Part shown: positions 51,349 through 59,958 of the stretch, piece after piece
How the letters are laid out: each line of letters begins with the position of its first letter
Position numbering within the stretch: the first letter of the stretch is position 1
The notes under the pieces: model-generated
The model's database searches: none
Told to the model about the DNA's origin: nothing
What the model saw: only the letters and a program-made list of their open reading frames with translations
Translations under genes and position numbers: made by a program
DNA from: DAOUMF01 sp034408935
GTDB lineage: Bacteria > Chloroflexota > Dehalococcoidia > SM23-28-2 > RBG-16-64-32
Length of the DNA stretch: 64,000 nt
Assembly (NCBI GenBank): GCA_034408935.1
Contig: DAOUMV010000021.1
Coordinates: 82,348-146,347, forward strand
Direction: 5' to 3'

Positions 51349-52322
51349 CCGTCACCAGCGCCAGGCGCCGGTCAGCGGTGTTAACCCCGTCCGGCCTCGC
51401 CTGCCTCTCGATGCTCCCGACGATCAACCTCACGGCAGGCTGCCTCCACGATTGCGTCTACTGCTACATCCGGGGCTATCGCAACTACCCGGGCGAGGGC
51501 AGGGTCGTCCTGTACGACAACACGCTGGAGAAGCTGCGAAGCGAGCTTCGGCGCCGGCGCACGAAGCCCCGCGCGGTCTACTTCAGCCCCTCGAGCGACC
51601 TGTTCCAGCCCGCGCCGGAGGTGCTGGAGCTGGGCCACGCCGTGATCAAGTTCCTGCTCAGCCAGGGCGTCGGTGTCGCCTTCCTCACGAAGGGCGAGAT
51701 TCCAGACGAGACCTTAGAGCTTCTCATCGACCACGCGGAGCTCGTGCGGGCGCAGGTCGGCCTGATCACCCTGGACGAGGAGACGGCGCGCGTGTTCGAG
51801 CCTCACGCCGCGAGCCCGCGCACGAGGCTGTGGCAGCTGCACTCGCTCATCGCTGGGGGCGTGGCCGCGGCCGCCCGCCTGGACCCGATCCTGCCGACGT
51901 TGACGGACGACGCGGAGGCGCTGGAGCGGGAGTTCGCGGCGCTGGCGCAGGTCGGCGTGGAGCGGGTTGCGGCGGGCGCGCTGTTCCTGCGGCCGGGCAT
52001 CTCGTACTGGCTGAGCAGAAGGGTGCCCCGCGAGATGCTGACACCGCTGCTCGCGGCCTACCGCGACGAAGAGCAGGCGGTCATGCGAGGCGCGGAATAC
52101 CCGATTCAGAACCTCCCCTTGGAGCGCCGGCGCGAGATCTTCGCGCGGTTGCGGGAGGCGGCTGAGGCGCACGGCATCCGGCTCGACGTCTGCGCCTGCA
52201 AGAACTCCGACATCGCGCGGGGCTCCCTGCGGGCGTCTGCCTGCAACATCGCGGGCACGTGGCCCGCGCGGGCGCCCAGAGCCGCTCAGCCGGAGTTGCC
52301 CTGCCCGGCGATCATCGGCTAA
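51342..52322 (+). CDS. spore-photolyase-like radical SAM protein B
   Basis: A 326-aa radical SAM protein: LTAGCLHDCVYCYIRGY (Cys34, Cys38, Cys41), YFSPSSDLFQPAPEV and VAFLTKGEIPDET. It belongs to the SPL-like group of radical SAM proteins. The C-terminus has CACKNSDIARGSLRASACNI, three more Cys that may bind a second metal centre. It overlaps the methyltransferase-like gene and shares its strand. A decayed second copy of its tail lies at 48014. Convergent with the CoA-ligase-like gene; their stop codons overlap. Confidence 0.8.
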   Translation: MVTVTSARRRSAVLTPSGLACLSMLPTINLTAGCLHDCVYCYIRGYRNYPGEGRVVLYDNTLEKLRSELRRRRTKPRAVYFSPSSDLFQPAPEVLELGHAVIKFLLSQGVGVAFLTKGEIPDETLELLIDHAELVRAQVGLITLDEETARVFEPHAASPRTRLWQLHSLIAGGVAAAARLDPILPTLTDDAEALEREFAALAQVGVERVAAGALFLRPGISYWLSRRVPREMLTPLLAAYRDEEQAVMRGAEYPIQNLPLERRREIFARLREAAEAHGIRLDVCACKNSDIARGSLRASACNIAGTWPARAPRAAQPELPCPAIIG

Positions 52323-53764
52323 CGCGACGCCCGCTGGCGTTCGTGCCAATCGAGGAACTTCGAGATGGAGCGAAGGGCTCGCTCCATGCCCCAGTAGACC
52401 GGGAGACCAGCCTCGGCGACGCCCCGCTGGAATTCGAGCACCCTGTTCATGGTCTCGAGCGAGCGGGGAGGCCAGACCACGGCCGCGATGGGCTTGCCGG
52501 TCGCCTCACGCGATTCCTTGAGCAGGTCCACGCTCTGCCGGATAAAGTCCGCGGTGTCCTGGCCCTGATCGGGGCTCCAATCGATGCGTGACTGCATGAC
52601 CAACGTGTGGATGGTGTGGGCGCCAGCGACCAGGCTTACGGTCTTCACGAGCTGACCGCCGGGTCCCATGCCGACTGTGTCGAGAGGGTTACGCACGCTC
52701 GTCCCCGCCAACGGCGTGTACTCGCGCAGTTGGGCCTGGATCCGGCGCGGCAGAGCCGGCACCTTCAGGCCCACGCGCTCCGCCATGTCGGCCGAGAGAA
52801 CGCTGCTTCCTCCGCCCACACCGATGATGGCCACACCTCGCCCGGTCGGTCTGGAGAGAAAGCGGAAGGTCACGACCAGGTCCTCAAGCTCCTCGAGGGT
52901 TTCCGCAGCCATCACGCCCGCCTGCTGGCAGGCCGCCTTCCAGACCTCGCTGGAACCGGCCAGGCTGCCGGTGTGGGAGTCCGCGGCTCGAGTGCCGGCG
53001 TCGGTGAGCCCTCCCTTGAGGACGATGGTCGGCTTGACCGCGGAGGCGGCCTTGAGCGCCTCGAGGGAGCGCCGACCGTCCTTCACGCCCTCGATGTAGC
53101 ATGCGATGATCTCGGTCTCCGGGTCGCTGGCGCAGTAGTCGAGGAGCTCGATCTCGTCGATGTCGACGGCATTGCCGTAGCTGATCACTTTGCTGAAGTG
53201 AACGCCTCTGAGGGAGGCGTAGAGCACGAGCTCCTCGGCGTTTAGGCCGCTCTGGGACACGAAGGCGACAGGCCCCGATTGTGCAGGGAAGTCTAGGTTG
53301 AAGGAGAGGCCACCGGCCGGACAGTAGAGGCCCATGCAGTTGGGGCCTATGAGTCGGATGCCAGCGCTGCGGGCGCGCTCCAGAACCTGCCGCTCGAGAT
53401 CGGCCAGATCCTTCTCGCCGGTCTCGCGGAAGCCAGCGGTGAAGAAGTGGATTGCCTTGACGCGTTTGGCGGCGGCATCGTTCATGAGCTGGGGTACGGC
53501 TCGCGCCGGGATGCTGGAGATGACGAAATCGACCGGGCCGGGGATGTCGCGGAGGGAGGGGTAACAGGGCAGCCCCACGGCCTCCTTGACGCGCGGGTTG
53601 ACGGCATAGACGGGGCCGGGGAACTTGATGGCCTGGAGCGCTCGCAAGAAATAGTCCCCGCCGCCCCAGGGGCGCTGTTTGGCCGGAACGCCGGCGATGG
53701 CCACCGAACGAGGGTGAAAGAGGAAGTCGAGAGGATGAGAGGAGTGAGAGTGCGGTTCTGACAT
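52319..53764 (-). CDS. acyl-CoA synthetase (ADP-forming) alpha-subunit-like protein
   Basis: A 481-aa protein with an N-terminal CoA-binding Rossmann domain (FHPRSVAIAGV, VYAVNPRV, LIGPNCMGLY) and a succinyl-CoA-synthetase-like ligase domain (GPVAFVSQSG, VISYGNAVDIDE, ADSHTGSLAGS). The His in SHTG matches the phospho-His segment of ADP-forming enzymes. The ATP-grasp beta domain is missing, so it would need a partner. The start at 53764 (SEPHSHSSHP) is chosen to leave the tRNA fragment region outside. It is the innermost gene of module A. Confidence 0.78.
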   Translation of the reverse strand: MSEPHSHSSHPLDFLFHPRSVAIAGVPAKQRPWGGGDYFLRALQAIKFPGPVYAVNPRVKEAVGLPCYPSLRDIPGPVDFVISSIPARAVPQLMNDAAAKRVKAIHFFTAGFRETGEKDLADLERQVLERARSAGIRLIGPNCMGLYCPAGGLSFNLDFPAQSGPVAFVSQSGLNAEELVLYASLRGVHFSKVISYGNAVDIDEIELLDYCASDPETEIIACYIEGVKDGRRSLEALKAASAVKPTIVLKGGLTDAGTRAADSHTGSLAGSSEVWKAACQQAGVMAAETLEELEDLVVTFRFLSRPTGRGVAIIGVGGGSSVLSADMAERVGLKVPALPRRIQAQLREYTPLAGTSVRNPLDTVGMGPGGQLVKTVSLVAGAHTIHTLVMQSRIDWSPDQGQDTADFIRQSVDLLKESREATGKPIAAVVWPPRSLETMNRVLEFQRGVAEAGLPVYWGMERALRSISKFLDWHERQRASR

Positions 53765-53855
53765 AACGATTCCCAATGTAGCATCTGCGCCGCTTATGGG
53801 CTCGTCGCTGGAGGGCGTCATACGCGAAGGCGTACGCCGGGGAAGTTGAAGAGCT

Positions 53856-53903
53856 TGGAGGGCCCGGTGGGATTCGAACCCATGACTCCCAGATTAAGAG
53901 TCC
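53856..53903 (-). repeat. tRNA-Lys 3' fragment, middle copy (att-like)
   Basis: 48 nt identical to the 3' half of the tRNA-Lys gene at 60155 except for three positions. One change turns the anticodon UUU into CUU. It ends at the same base in the anticodon stem as the copy at 55989, after which both continue with the same R2 sequence. Confidence 0.88.
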
Positions 53904-54020
53904 AGCGGCCGTGCGGCCCGAGGTTTGGGGCTTGTCCAGATACGGAGAGCGGGTCCTAGAGGGGCTGCCTCGCGCTGAATCCTCTCGTCGCGTACCTGAT
54001 ACTTGCTGACGAGGGGATTT
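53904..54020. repeat. R2 island-end repeat, copy in module B
   Basis: About 117-125 bp aligned with 56037-56163 at roughly 90% (for example GTCCAGATACGGAGAGCG and GAATCCTCTCGTCGCGTAC). It begins exactly where the tRNA fragment ends. It contains no gene; translations of it are antisense artefacts. Confidence 0.85.
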
Positions 54021-54073
54021 AATGTGACCGTGGGGCAGAGGCGGCAAGAGCTGCGGCCCGGGTAGGGGCCAAG

Positions 54074-54826
54074 CTACTCCCACTGGAAAGCACGCAGCGA
54101 AATCACAGCGGCCACCACAGTGATTGCGGCCACGATGAGGTAGGTTGTCCCGTCCCAGCCGAAGCCGAGCCAAGGGTCTTGGAGGATGAAGATCACGTAT
54201 CGAAGGGGCGTAAGGTCGCCCAGAAGCTGCATCGCGCCCGACATAACCTCGCGGGGTGGTCCGGTGCCGGAGATCATGAACATTACGAAGAAGAGGATCA
54301 GACCGCCGCCCTGAGCCGCCCGCGTCGTGGCCAGCACTGAGCCAAGCAGCACGCCAATCGCAGAGAAGCACAAGGCGCTCAGCGCGAACGCGACGACGAG
54401 CTGTCCCGGCGCGTCCGGGAGCTGCGTACCGTAGGCGAGCGTTGCCGCGATGGTGATCAGGATCCCGCCGATTGTCGCCATGACCACGGCGAAGACGACC
54501 TGCGAGCCGAGCACCGCCCACAAGGAGATTGAGGAGGCTCGCAGCCGGCGCAGCACGCCCTGTTCACGGTACGCGGCGAGGTGGACCGGCAACGCGATCA
54601 GTCCGATCGATGACATCACGAGACCGATGTACGCCGCCACGTAGTAGTCCGTCGGGCCGACGCCGCGCCAGAGTGGCTCGCCGTCTTCGAATTCCGGCTC
54701 GTTGCCGAACACGCCCGCCAGCACGAAGAACGTGATTACGGGGAACGCAAGCGAGAAGATGACCGTCACCGGGTCGCGCGCGAACAGTTTCAACTCCACC
54801 CAACTGAGCTTGACGAGCGCGCGCAT
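54074..54826 (-). CDS. ABC-2-type permease of module B
   Basis: A 250-aa protein with six spans: WVELKLFARDPVTVIFSLAF at the N-terminus, AYREQGVLRRLRASSISLW (coupling helix), GVLLGSVLATTRAAQGGGLI and LTPLRYVIFIL. It pairs with the ATPase 3 bp upstream on the same strand. The family includes daunorubicin-type drug exporters. Substrate unknown. Confidence 0.86.
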   Translation of the reverse strand: MRALVKLSWVELKLFARDPVTVIFSLAFPVITFFVLAGVFGNEPEFEDGEPLWRGVGPTDYYVAAYIGLVMSSIGLIALPVHLAAYREQGVLRRLRASSISLWAVLGSQVVFAVVMATIGGILITIAATLAYGTQLPDAPGQLVVAFALSALCFSAIGVLLGSVLATTRAAQGGGLILFFVMFMISGTGPPREVMSGAMQLLGDLTPLRYVIFILQDPWLGFGWDGTTYLIVAAITVVAAVISLRAFQWE

Positions 54827-54829
54827 CGA

Positions 54830-55738
54830 CTACTCTCCCGTCCTGCGACCCGTGATCGCGAGGAACGCGTCTTCGAGGGTCGGCTGTTCGACGCGCAGGT
54901 CGCTAGGGATGATGTCATGGCTCGCCAGCGCCGCCGCGACGTGTACCAGCACGGGCCCGCTACCTTCGACCTCAACTCGTGGGCCCCGGCGGCGTACGGA
55001 ATTGACGTGCGGGACTGACTCGATCCAGGACACGTCACGGTCGTCGGGGCTGAAGATGATGCGAGTCTGTCCAGCGTGCTCCGCGATCAGCCCTTGCGGC
55101 GAATCGAGTGCGACGATGCGGCCGCCGTCAACCACTGCGACGCGGTCGCAGAGGTGCTCGGCTTCGTCCATGAAGTGGGTCACCAGCAGGACCGTCGTCC
55201 CGTGGTCGCGGATCGCCCGAATGAGGTCCCAGGCGTCGCGTCGCGCCGAGGGATCGAGGCCGGCCGTCATCTCGTCCAGAAACACGACCTCAGGCTCGCC
55301 GACCAAGGCGAGCGCGATGAAGAGCCGCTGCCGCTGCCCTCCTGAAAGGCTGGAGAAGGCAGCGTTGCGCTTGTCCGCGATGCCCCACCGCTCCATGAGC
55401 GCCTCCCAGTCAGTGGCGCCCGGCGTCAGTGAGGCAAACAGATCGAGCGCCTCCCAGACCTTGATGCGATCCGGCAGCGCCGACTCCTGAAGCTGCGAGC
55501 CGATCCGCGCGCGCAGCGCCTGTGCCTCTGTCATCGGATCCAGGCCCAGCACACGGATGCGTCCTGAGTCGGGGCTGCGCAACGCTTGCAGGCATTCAAT
55601 GGTCGTAGTCTTGCCGGCGCCGTTGGGCCCGAGGAGCCCGAAGATCTCGTTGCGCCGGACCTCAAACGACACGTCGTCCACAGCGACCACGGAGCCGTAG
55701 GTTCGGCGCAGGTGCTCCACTGTGATGACCTGCTCCAT
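54830..55738 (-). CDS. ABC exporter ATPase of module B (drug-export type)
   Basis: A 302-aa ATPase: GPNGAGKTTTIE, SQLQESALPDRI (Q-loop), SLSGGQRQRLFIALAL, VVFLDEMTAGLDPSARR and THFMDEAEHL. The C-terminal extension with PTLEDAFLAITGR is typical of DrrA/NatA exporters. Its Walker-B neighbourhood reads DEMT rather than the usual DEPT. It is followed 3 bp later by the permease. Confidence 0.88.
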   Translation of the reverse strand: MEQVITVEHLRRTYGSVVAVDDVSFEVRRNEIFGLLGPNGAGKTTTIECLQALRSPDSGRIRVLGLDPMTEAQALRARIGSQLQESALPDRIKVWEALDLFASLTPGATDWEALMERWGIADKRNAAFSSLSGGQRQRLFIALALVGEPEVVFLDEMTAGLDPSARRDAWDLIRAIRDHGTTVLLVTHFMDEAEHLCDRVAVVDGGRIVALDSPQGLIAEHAGQTRIIFSPDDRDVSWIESVPHVNSVRRRGPRVEVEGSGPVLVHVAAALASHDIIPSDLRVEQPTLEDAFLAITGRRTGE

Positions 55739-55794
55739 GACTGGATCGTATCAGCCAACCCAAAGGGAGCGGAAGGCTTCGCCGGCTACGGTTG

Positions 55795-55988
55795 TGACTG
55801 GCGGAGTAGAAATCCGGCAGTCACATGGCCCCCAAAAGGCGTGCAACTGCTGTCTAAGATGAGTGCGGTCGAGTGCCCGAAATCGCCGAATCCCCTAGTC
55901 GTGAACGAATCCCCCAGTCAGCATTGACCCGGCGGCACGGCCGAGATGGCAGCATTTGAGCGTGGAGAATTTAGGCAACAATGGGTAA
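55795..55988. repeat. R1 island-end repeat, copy in module B
   Basis: About 194 bp aligning with 59959-60154 at about 80-85% (for example CGAATCCCCTAGTCG and GAACGAATCCCCCAGTCAGC). It adjoins the tRNA fragment at 55989. No gene is seen in 55739-55988 or in the following R2. Confidence 0.85.
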
Positions 55989-56036
55989 TGGAGGGCCCGG
56001 TGGGATTCGAACCCACGACTCCCGGATTAAAAGTCC
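55989..56036 (-). repeat. tRNA-Lys 3' fragment, inner copy (att-like)
   Basis: 48 nt identical to the 3' half of the intact tRNA-Lys at 60155-60202, from the anticodon stem to CCA. It lacks the 5' half and cannot be a tRNA. It is the expected displaced attachment site after insertion of module C. Confidence 0.92.
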
Positions 56037-56163
56037 AGCGGCCGTGCGACCCGATGTGTGGGCCGTGTCCAGATACGGAGAGCGCGTCCTAGAGGGGCTG
56101 CCTCGCGCCGAATCCTCTCGTCGCGTACCCGATACGTGCTGACGAGGGGATTGTAACTTGACC
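56037..56163. repeat. R2 island-end repeat, copy in module C
   Basis: See 53904-54020. Similarity stops shortly after ATTGTAACTTGACC, near 56180, just before the promoter of the binding-protein gene. Confidence 0.85.
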
Positions 56164-56192
56164 TTCGGGCAGCCAGCAAGGGGCGGTGGCTT

Positions 56193-56221
56193 TTGCACAG
56201 GGCGACCGCGTCGGCTATAAT
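56193..56221 (+). promoter_or_regulatory. strong promoter of the module C operon
   Basis: TTGCAC at 56193-56198, a 17-bp spacer, and a perfect TATAAT at 56216-56221. The leader is about 47 nt and carries AGGAGG before GTG 56275. Confidence 0.72.
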
Positions 56222-56274
56222 CCGCGAACATACCCCCCGAAATCCGATCCGGGCCACATAAGGAGGGCAGGCTA

Positions 56275-57549
56275 GTGCTTGCAGCGATACGAAGTCCTTG
56301 GACCTGGGCCGCGCTACTCGGCTTGGCGGTGATCGCCGTGATCGTCGTCATGGTGGCGGCAGGCGGTGGAGACGGCGAGGAAGAGGCCGCGATCGGGGGA
56401 ATCGAGCGAGGTCCTGACACGCCCATCGTCATCCCCGCAGACAGGCCCGTCATCATCGGCGTATCGGTGCCCCTGAGCGGCCCAGACGCCACGGGAGGCG
56501 GCGAGGATCTCCACGGCGTGGTCGTGGGCGTACAGGGGTGGAAGGCTACGAACGGCGATCAAATCGGCGGCCACGAGATCGAGATCCACGCGGAGGACGA
56601 CGGCTGCTCAGAGGCCGATATCACCACCCGGGCCGCTGGTCACCTCTTGTATGGTCGAGACGGCCATCAACTTCTGCCTGGCTTGGTCGGCGTCCTGGGC
56701 CCGGATTGCAGCGGCGGCGCGTCGAGGGTGATCCCCGTCTTCGCAGCGGCAGGAATCGTGATGATCTCGGGCTCCGCCACCCGCAGTGACCTTACGACAG
56801 GCCAGACAGCGCCGCGATTCTTCTTCCGCACCGTCTATGGCAACTCGCAGGAAGGTGCCTTGCAGGCACGCTACATGATCCAAGAGCTGGGCGCGTCTAC
56901 AGCGTACGTCATCGATGATAGCGAGGCTTATGGCTCGGACCTGGCGAATTCGCTGCAGGCGGACCTTCGCCAGAGCGGCGTGGGTGTGACCCGCGAAAGC
57001 ATCGAGCGAGGGGCCGTCGACTTCAGCGAACTGGCGGCGCAGATCGCTGCGGACGCACCGGATGTGGTGGCCTTCGCTGGCTTCAACCCGGAGGGCGCGC
57101 TCCTGTACCGTCAGCTGCGCGACGCGGGATACGCCGGTACGTTCCTCTCCGACGACGGGCTCGTCTCGGTGTCAGACTTCATCGAACCCCTGGGCCAGTT
57201 GGCCGAGGGCGCCGTCTTCGCTGGCTGTTCGCTCGCGCTACCAGAGGAATTCCTGTCTGACTACGTGGAAATCGTCGGAAGCGAGCCCCAGACACCCTTC
57301 CCGGCGCAGTACGCCGACGCTGCCACGGTGCTGCTTAACGCCGTAGCTCAGGTCGCCGAGGAGCAGCCGGACGGCTCGCTGGTGATCGAGCCGCTGGAGC
57401 TGCGGACCGCCGTCGCCGCGACGGAGCTGCAAGGCGTATCGGGCGCCATCGCCTTCGATGAGAACGGCGACCGCGTAGGTGAAGGAGCAGACGTTGGCCT
57501 TCAGATGTGCAGGGTCCGGGGCGGCGCGTTCGTTAACTTCGAGTTCTAG
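56275..57549 (+). CDS. type-1 periplasmic-binding-like protein (branched-chain amino-acid SBP family)
   Basis: A 424-aa protein. An N-terminal membrane helix (about 8-30, no lipobox) anchors it, then a Leu/Ile/Val-binding-protein fold: VIIGVSVPLSGPDATGG, LVGVLGPDCSGGASRVIPVF, FFRTVYGNSQEGALQARYM and VAFAGFNPEGALLYRQLRD. It probably senses or binds an amino acid or amide outside the membrane. There is no ABC permease or ATPase for it; instead an MMPL transporter follows at 21 bp. GTG is the start, behind AGGAGG. Confidence 0.84.
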   Translation: MLAAIRSPWTWAALLGLAVIAVIVVMVAAGGGDGEEEAAIGGIERGPDTPIVIPADRPVIIGVSVPLSGPDATGGGEDLHGVVVGVQGWKATNGDQIGGHEIEIHAEDDGCSEADITTRAAGHLLYGRDGHQLLPGLVGVLGPDCSGGASRVIPVFAAAGIVMISGSATRSDLTTGQTAPRFFFRTVYGNSQEGALQARYMIQELGASTAYVIDDSEAYGSDLANSLQADLRQSGVGVTRESIERGAVDFSELAAQIAADAPDVVAFAGFNPEGALLYRQLRDAGYAGTFLSDDGLVSVSDFIEPLGQLAEGAVFAGCSLALPEEFLSDYVEIVGSEPQTPFPAQYADAATVLLNAVAQVAEEQPDGSLVIEPLELRTAVAATELQGVSGAIAFDENGDRVGEGADVGLQMCRVRGGAFVNFEF

Positions 57550-57570
57550 CGCCGGAAAGGACGTGGAGAG

Positions 57571-59904
57571 ATGACATCACCCGTGTCTGGAGGAGCCCAG
57601 TCCTTCACCTCGCGCATCGCCATGTGGAGCGCCCGCCACCGAAAGGCCGTGGCCGGCGCCTGGGTGCTCATCGTCGTCGCCGCTCTTGGCGCCTGCTCGG
57701 TGATAGAGGCCGACACCGACGTGGAGATGGAGCCGCCGGGCGAGGCGGGCAAGGCCGCCGAGATCCTCGCGGAGAGGTTCGGGGAGGATGAGGACGTCCT
57801 CACGGAGATCGTCGTCTTCTCGCACCCGTCGCTCACCGTGGACGACCCCGACTACCGTCACACGGTGCGTGGGCTCCAGCGGAAGCTCGAGGGGCTTGTG
57901 GCGGAGGAGACGGCGGTGGTCGGCGGCACCACCGTCGTCACGGACACACGCATCGTTGCCGACACGACCAGCCACTACGACATCGGCGCGCCGAGAGATG
58001 CGTCACCATTCGTCGCCCAGAACGAGACCGGCGGCGACATCACCTTCGCCATCGTGGAGCTCGAGGGCGAGCTTAAGGACGCGGTTGACAACATCGATCC
58101 TGTCCTCGATGCGGTGACCGAGGCGGAAGGCAAGTCCGACGGGTTCGAGATCCTCATCGGCGGCGAAGCCTCGCTCAACAAGCAGGTAGAAGAGATCGTC
58201 GAAGAAGACTTCGCCAGCGCCAGCCTCCTGAACCTGCCGGTAACCTTCGCCATCCTCATCCTCGCCTTCGGCGCCCTACTGGCGGCATCGGTCCCACTGG
58301 CCCTCGGCTTCGCGGCGATCGTCACCGCCAACGGCATCCTGGCCATCGTCAGCCAGTTCTATCCCTTGGACATTTCATACACCGAGATGGTGCTCCTGAT
58401 GGGCCTGGCCACCGGCATCGACTACGCCCTGTTCGTCATCACCCGCTACCGCAGGGAGCGGGCGGCCGGACGCCCCAAGGAGGAGGCGCTGCAGGTGGCC
58501 AGCGGCACCTCGGGCAAGGCGGTGGTCTTTGCCGGCACCACTGTGGTGCTGGCTCTCGGGGGCATGTTCCTGGTGGATAACCCCATCTTCATTAGCCTGG
58601 CCCTGGCCGCCATCGTTGTCGTCATGATAGCGGTGATCATCTCGGTCACGCTCCTGCCGGCCATCATCGCCTTGATGGGCGACAACGTGAACCGGTTCAG
58701 GGTGCCCCTCCTGGGCCGCGGTACGGGCGAGGGAGGCGGCATCTGGGGCCATGTCGTCGACCGCGTTCTGGCGAGGCCGATCATTCCGGCCGTCATCGCC
58801 ACTGCTCTCTTGGTCGCGGTTGCAGTGCCGGGCTACGGCTACGGCTTTTCGGTGCCGGGCGGCATCCTCAACCTCGGCTTCAACGGCCCCAGGAGCTTCC
58901 CCGAGGACGCCGAGGGCACCAAAGCGCTCATTGCCCTGGAAGAGAACTTCACGCTGGGGCTGGCGGAGCCGGCCGTCGTCGTTGTCGACGCGGGAGAGAA
59001 GGAGAACGTCTTCGCTCAGGACGTCCAGGATTCGACTGCCGAACTACTGCGTCTGGTGGAAGAGCATGCCGTGTCGGCGGACAACCCCGACGCCATGTAC
59101 GGGTCGGTGGCGCAGGAGCCGCAGTACAACGACGCCGGCGACACGGGGCTGCTGTTCATCCCCGTCAACGGCGACTCCGGCGAGGAGCGCGCCATCGACG
59201 CCGTAAACAAGCTGCGCGACGACCTCATTCCCGCCGCTTTTGAGAATGGCTCCGCCGATGCCCTGGTGACCGGCGCCACCGCCGGAAACATAGACTTCAG
59301 GGACGATATCTTCTCTAAGACACCCTTGGTCTTCGCCTTCGTGCTCGGGCTCGCCTTCGTCATCCTCCTGGTCATGTTCCGGTCCATCGTCATCCCCACC
59401 AAGGCGATCATCCTCAACCTCCTCTCCGTGGGCGCCGCCTACGGCGTGCTGGTGCTCGTGTTCCAGGAGAACTGGCCGCTGGGGCTGCCGGAAAAGGTGC
59501 TCGATTTCGAGTCCACCGGTATCATCGAGTCGTGGCTGCCCCTGTTCCTGTTCGCCATCCTGTTCGGACTGTCCATGGACTACCATATGTTCGTGCTGGG
59601 CCGGATCAAGGAGGCCTATGAGAGGGGAGCCAGCAACGAGGAGGCCGTGTCCATCGGCGTCAAGGCCACCGCCGGAGTGATCACCAGCGCGGCGGCGATC
59701 ATGGTGGGGGTGTTCTCCATCTTCGCCTTGATGCGACTCTTGGGCATGAAGCAGTTCGGCGTGGGGATGGGCGTCGCCGTCTTGGTCGACGCCACGATCA
59801 TCCGTTCCGTCCTCCTGCCGGCCAGCATGAAGCTCCTGGGAGACCTGAACTGGTACCTACCCTCCTGGCTGGAGTGGATCCCAAAGGTCAAGATGGCGGA
59901 ATGA
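57571..59904 (+). CDS. MMPL-family (RND superfamily) transporter
   Basis: A 777-aa protein with twelve spans in two halves, each preceded by a large outer loop. The proton-relay motifs GIDYALFVITRYR in TM4-5 and SMDYHMFVLGRIKEAY in TM10-11 are intact. It is a proton-driven exporter of lipids or hydrophobic compounds, like the mycobacterial MmpL group. Length is typical of Chloroflexota/Actinobacteria members without the C-terminal tail. GGAAAGGACGTGGAGAG precedes the ATG. Partner: the binding-like protein upstream. Confidence 0.88.
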   Translation: MTSPVSGGAQSFTSRIAMWSARHRKAVAGAWVLIVVAALGACSVIEADTDVEMEPPGEAGKAAEILAERFGEDEDVLTEIVVFSHPSLTVDDPDYRHTVRGLQRKLEGLVAEETAVVGGTTVVTDTRIVADTTSHYDIGAPRDASPFVAQNETGGDITFAIVELEGELKDAVDNIDPVLDAVTEAEGKSDGFEILIGGEASLNKQVEEIVEEDFASASLLNLPVTFAILILAFGALLAASVPLALGFAAIVTANGILAIVSQFYPLDISYTEMVLLMGLATGIDYALFVITRYRRERAAGRPKEEALQVASGTSGKAVVFAGTTVVLALGGMFLVDNPIFISLALAAIVVVMIAVIISVTLLPAIIALMGDNVNRFRVPLLGRGTGEGGGIWGHVVDRVLARPIIPAVIATALLVAVAVPGYGYGFSVPGGILNLGFNGPRSFPEDAEGTKALIALEENFTLGLAEPAVVVVDAGEKENVFAQDVQDSTAELLRLVEEHAVSADNPDAMYGSVAQEPQYNDAGDTGLLFIPVNGDSGEERAIDAVNKLRDDLIPAAFENGSADALVTGATAGNIDFRDDIFSKTPLVFAFVLGLAFVILLVMFRSIVIPTKAIILNLLSVGAAYGVLVLVFQENWPLGLPEKVLDFESTGIIESWLPLFLFAILFGLSMDYHMFVLGRIKEAYERGASNEEAVSIGVKATAGVITSAAAIMVGVFSIFALMRLLGMKQFGVGMGVAVLVDATIIRSVLLPASMKLLGDLNWYLPSWLEWIPKVKMAE

Positions 59905-59958
59905 GGTCAGCCCGTCGCCAGCGGAGGGCGCCGCGCCGGGCAGCGGACGCTAGGAGGT

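Larger units (their letters stand above)
48263..53855. mobile_element. tRNA-Lys-bounded module A (radical SAM island)
   Basis: The stretch between two tRNA-Lys 3' fragments (48263 and 53856). Cargo: spore-photolyase-like radical SAM A, a methyltransferase-like protein, radical SAM B and a CoA-ligase-like protein. No integrase is present. Its inner edge shows about 15 bp of R1-like sequence, but no R2 is recognised at its outer edge. Treated as an older, partly eroded member of the island series. Confidence 0.5.
53856..55988. mobile_element. tRNA-Lys-bounded module B (ABC exporter island)
   Basis: Layout on the minus strand: R1 (55988-55795), ABC ATPase and permease, R2 (about 54020-53904), tRNA fragment. 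It shares both terminal repeats with module C but not its cargo. About 2.1 kb, with no recombinase. This is the strongest support, with C, for an element family with fixed ends and variable cargo. Confidence 0.72.

Noticed and set aside
53856..54521. Long minus-strand reading frames running through R2 and the tRNA fragment and ending in ...ESWVRIPPGPP.
   Set aside because: The WVRIPPGPP string is the translation of a tRNA 3' half, a known annotation artefact. The frames run antisense to, or out of frame with, real genes.
55989..56036. The fragments at 48263, 53856 and 55989 as functional tRNA genes.
   Set aside because: All lack the acceptor 5' strand, the D-arm and part of the anticodon stem.
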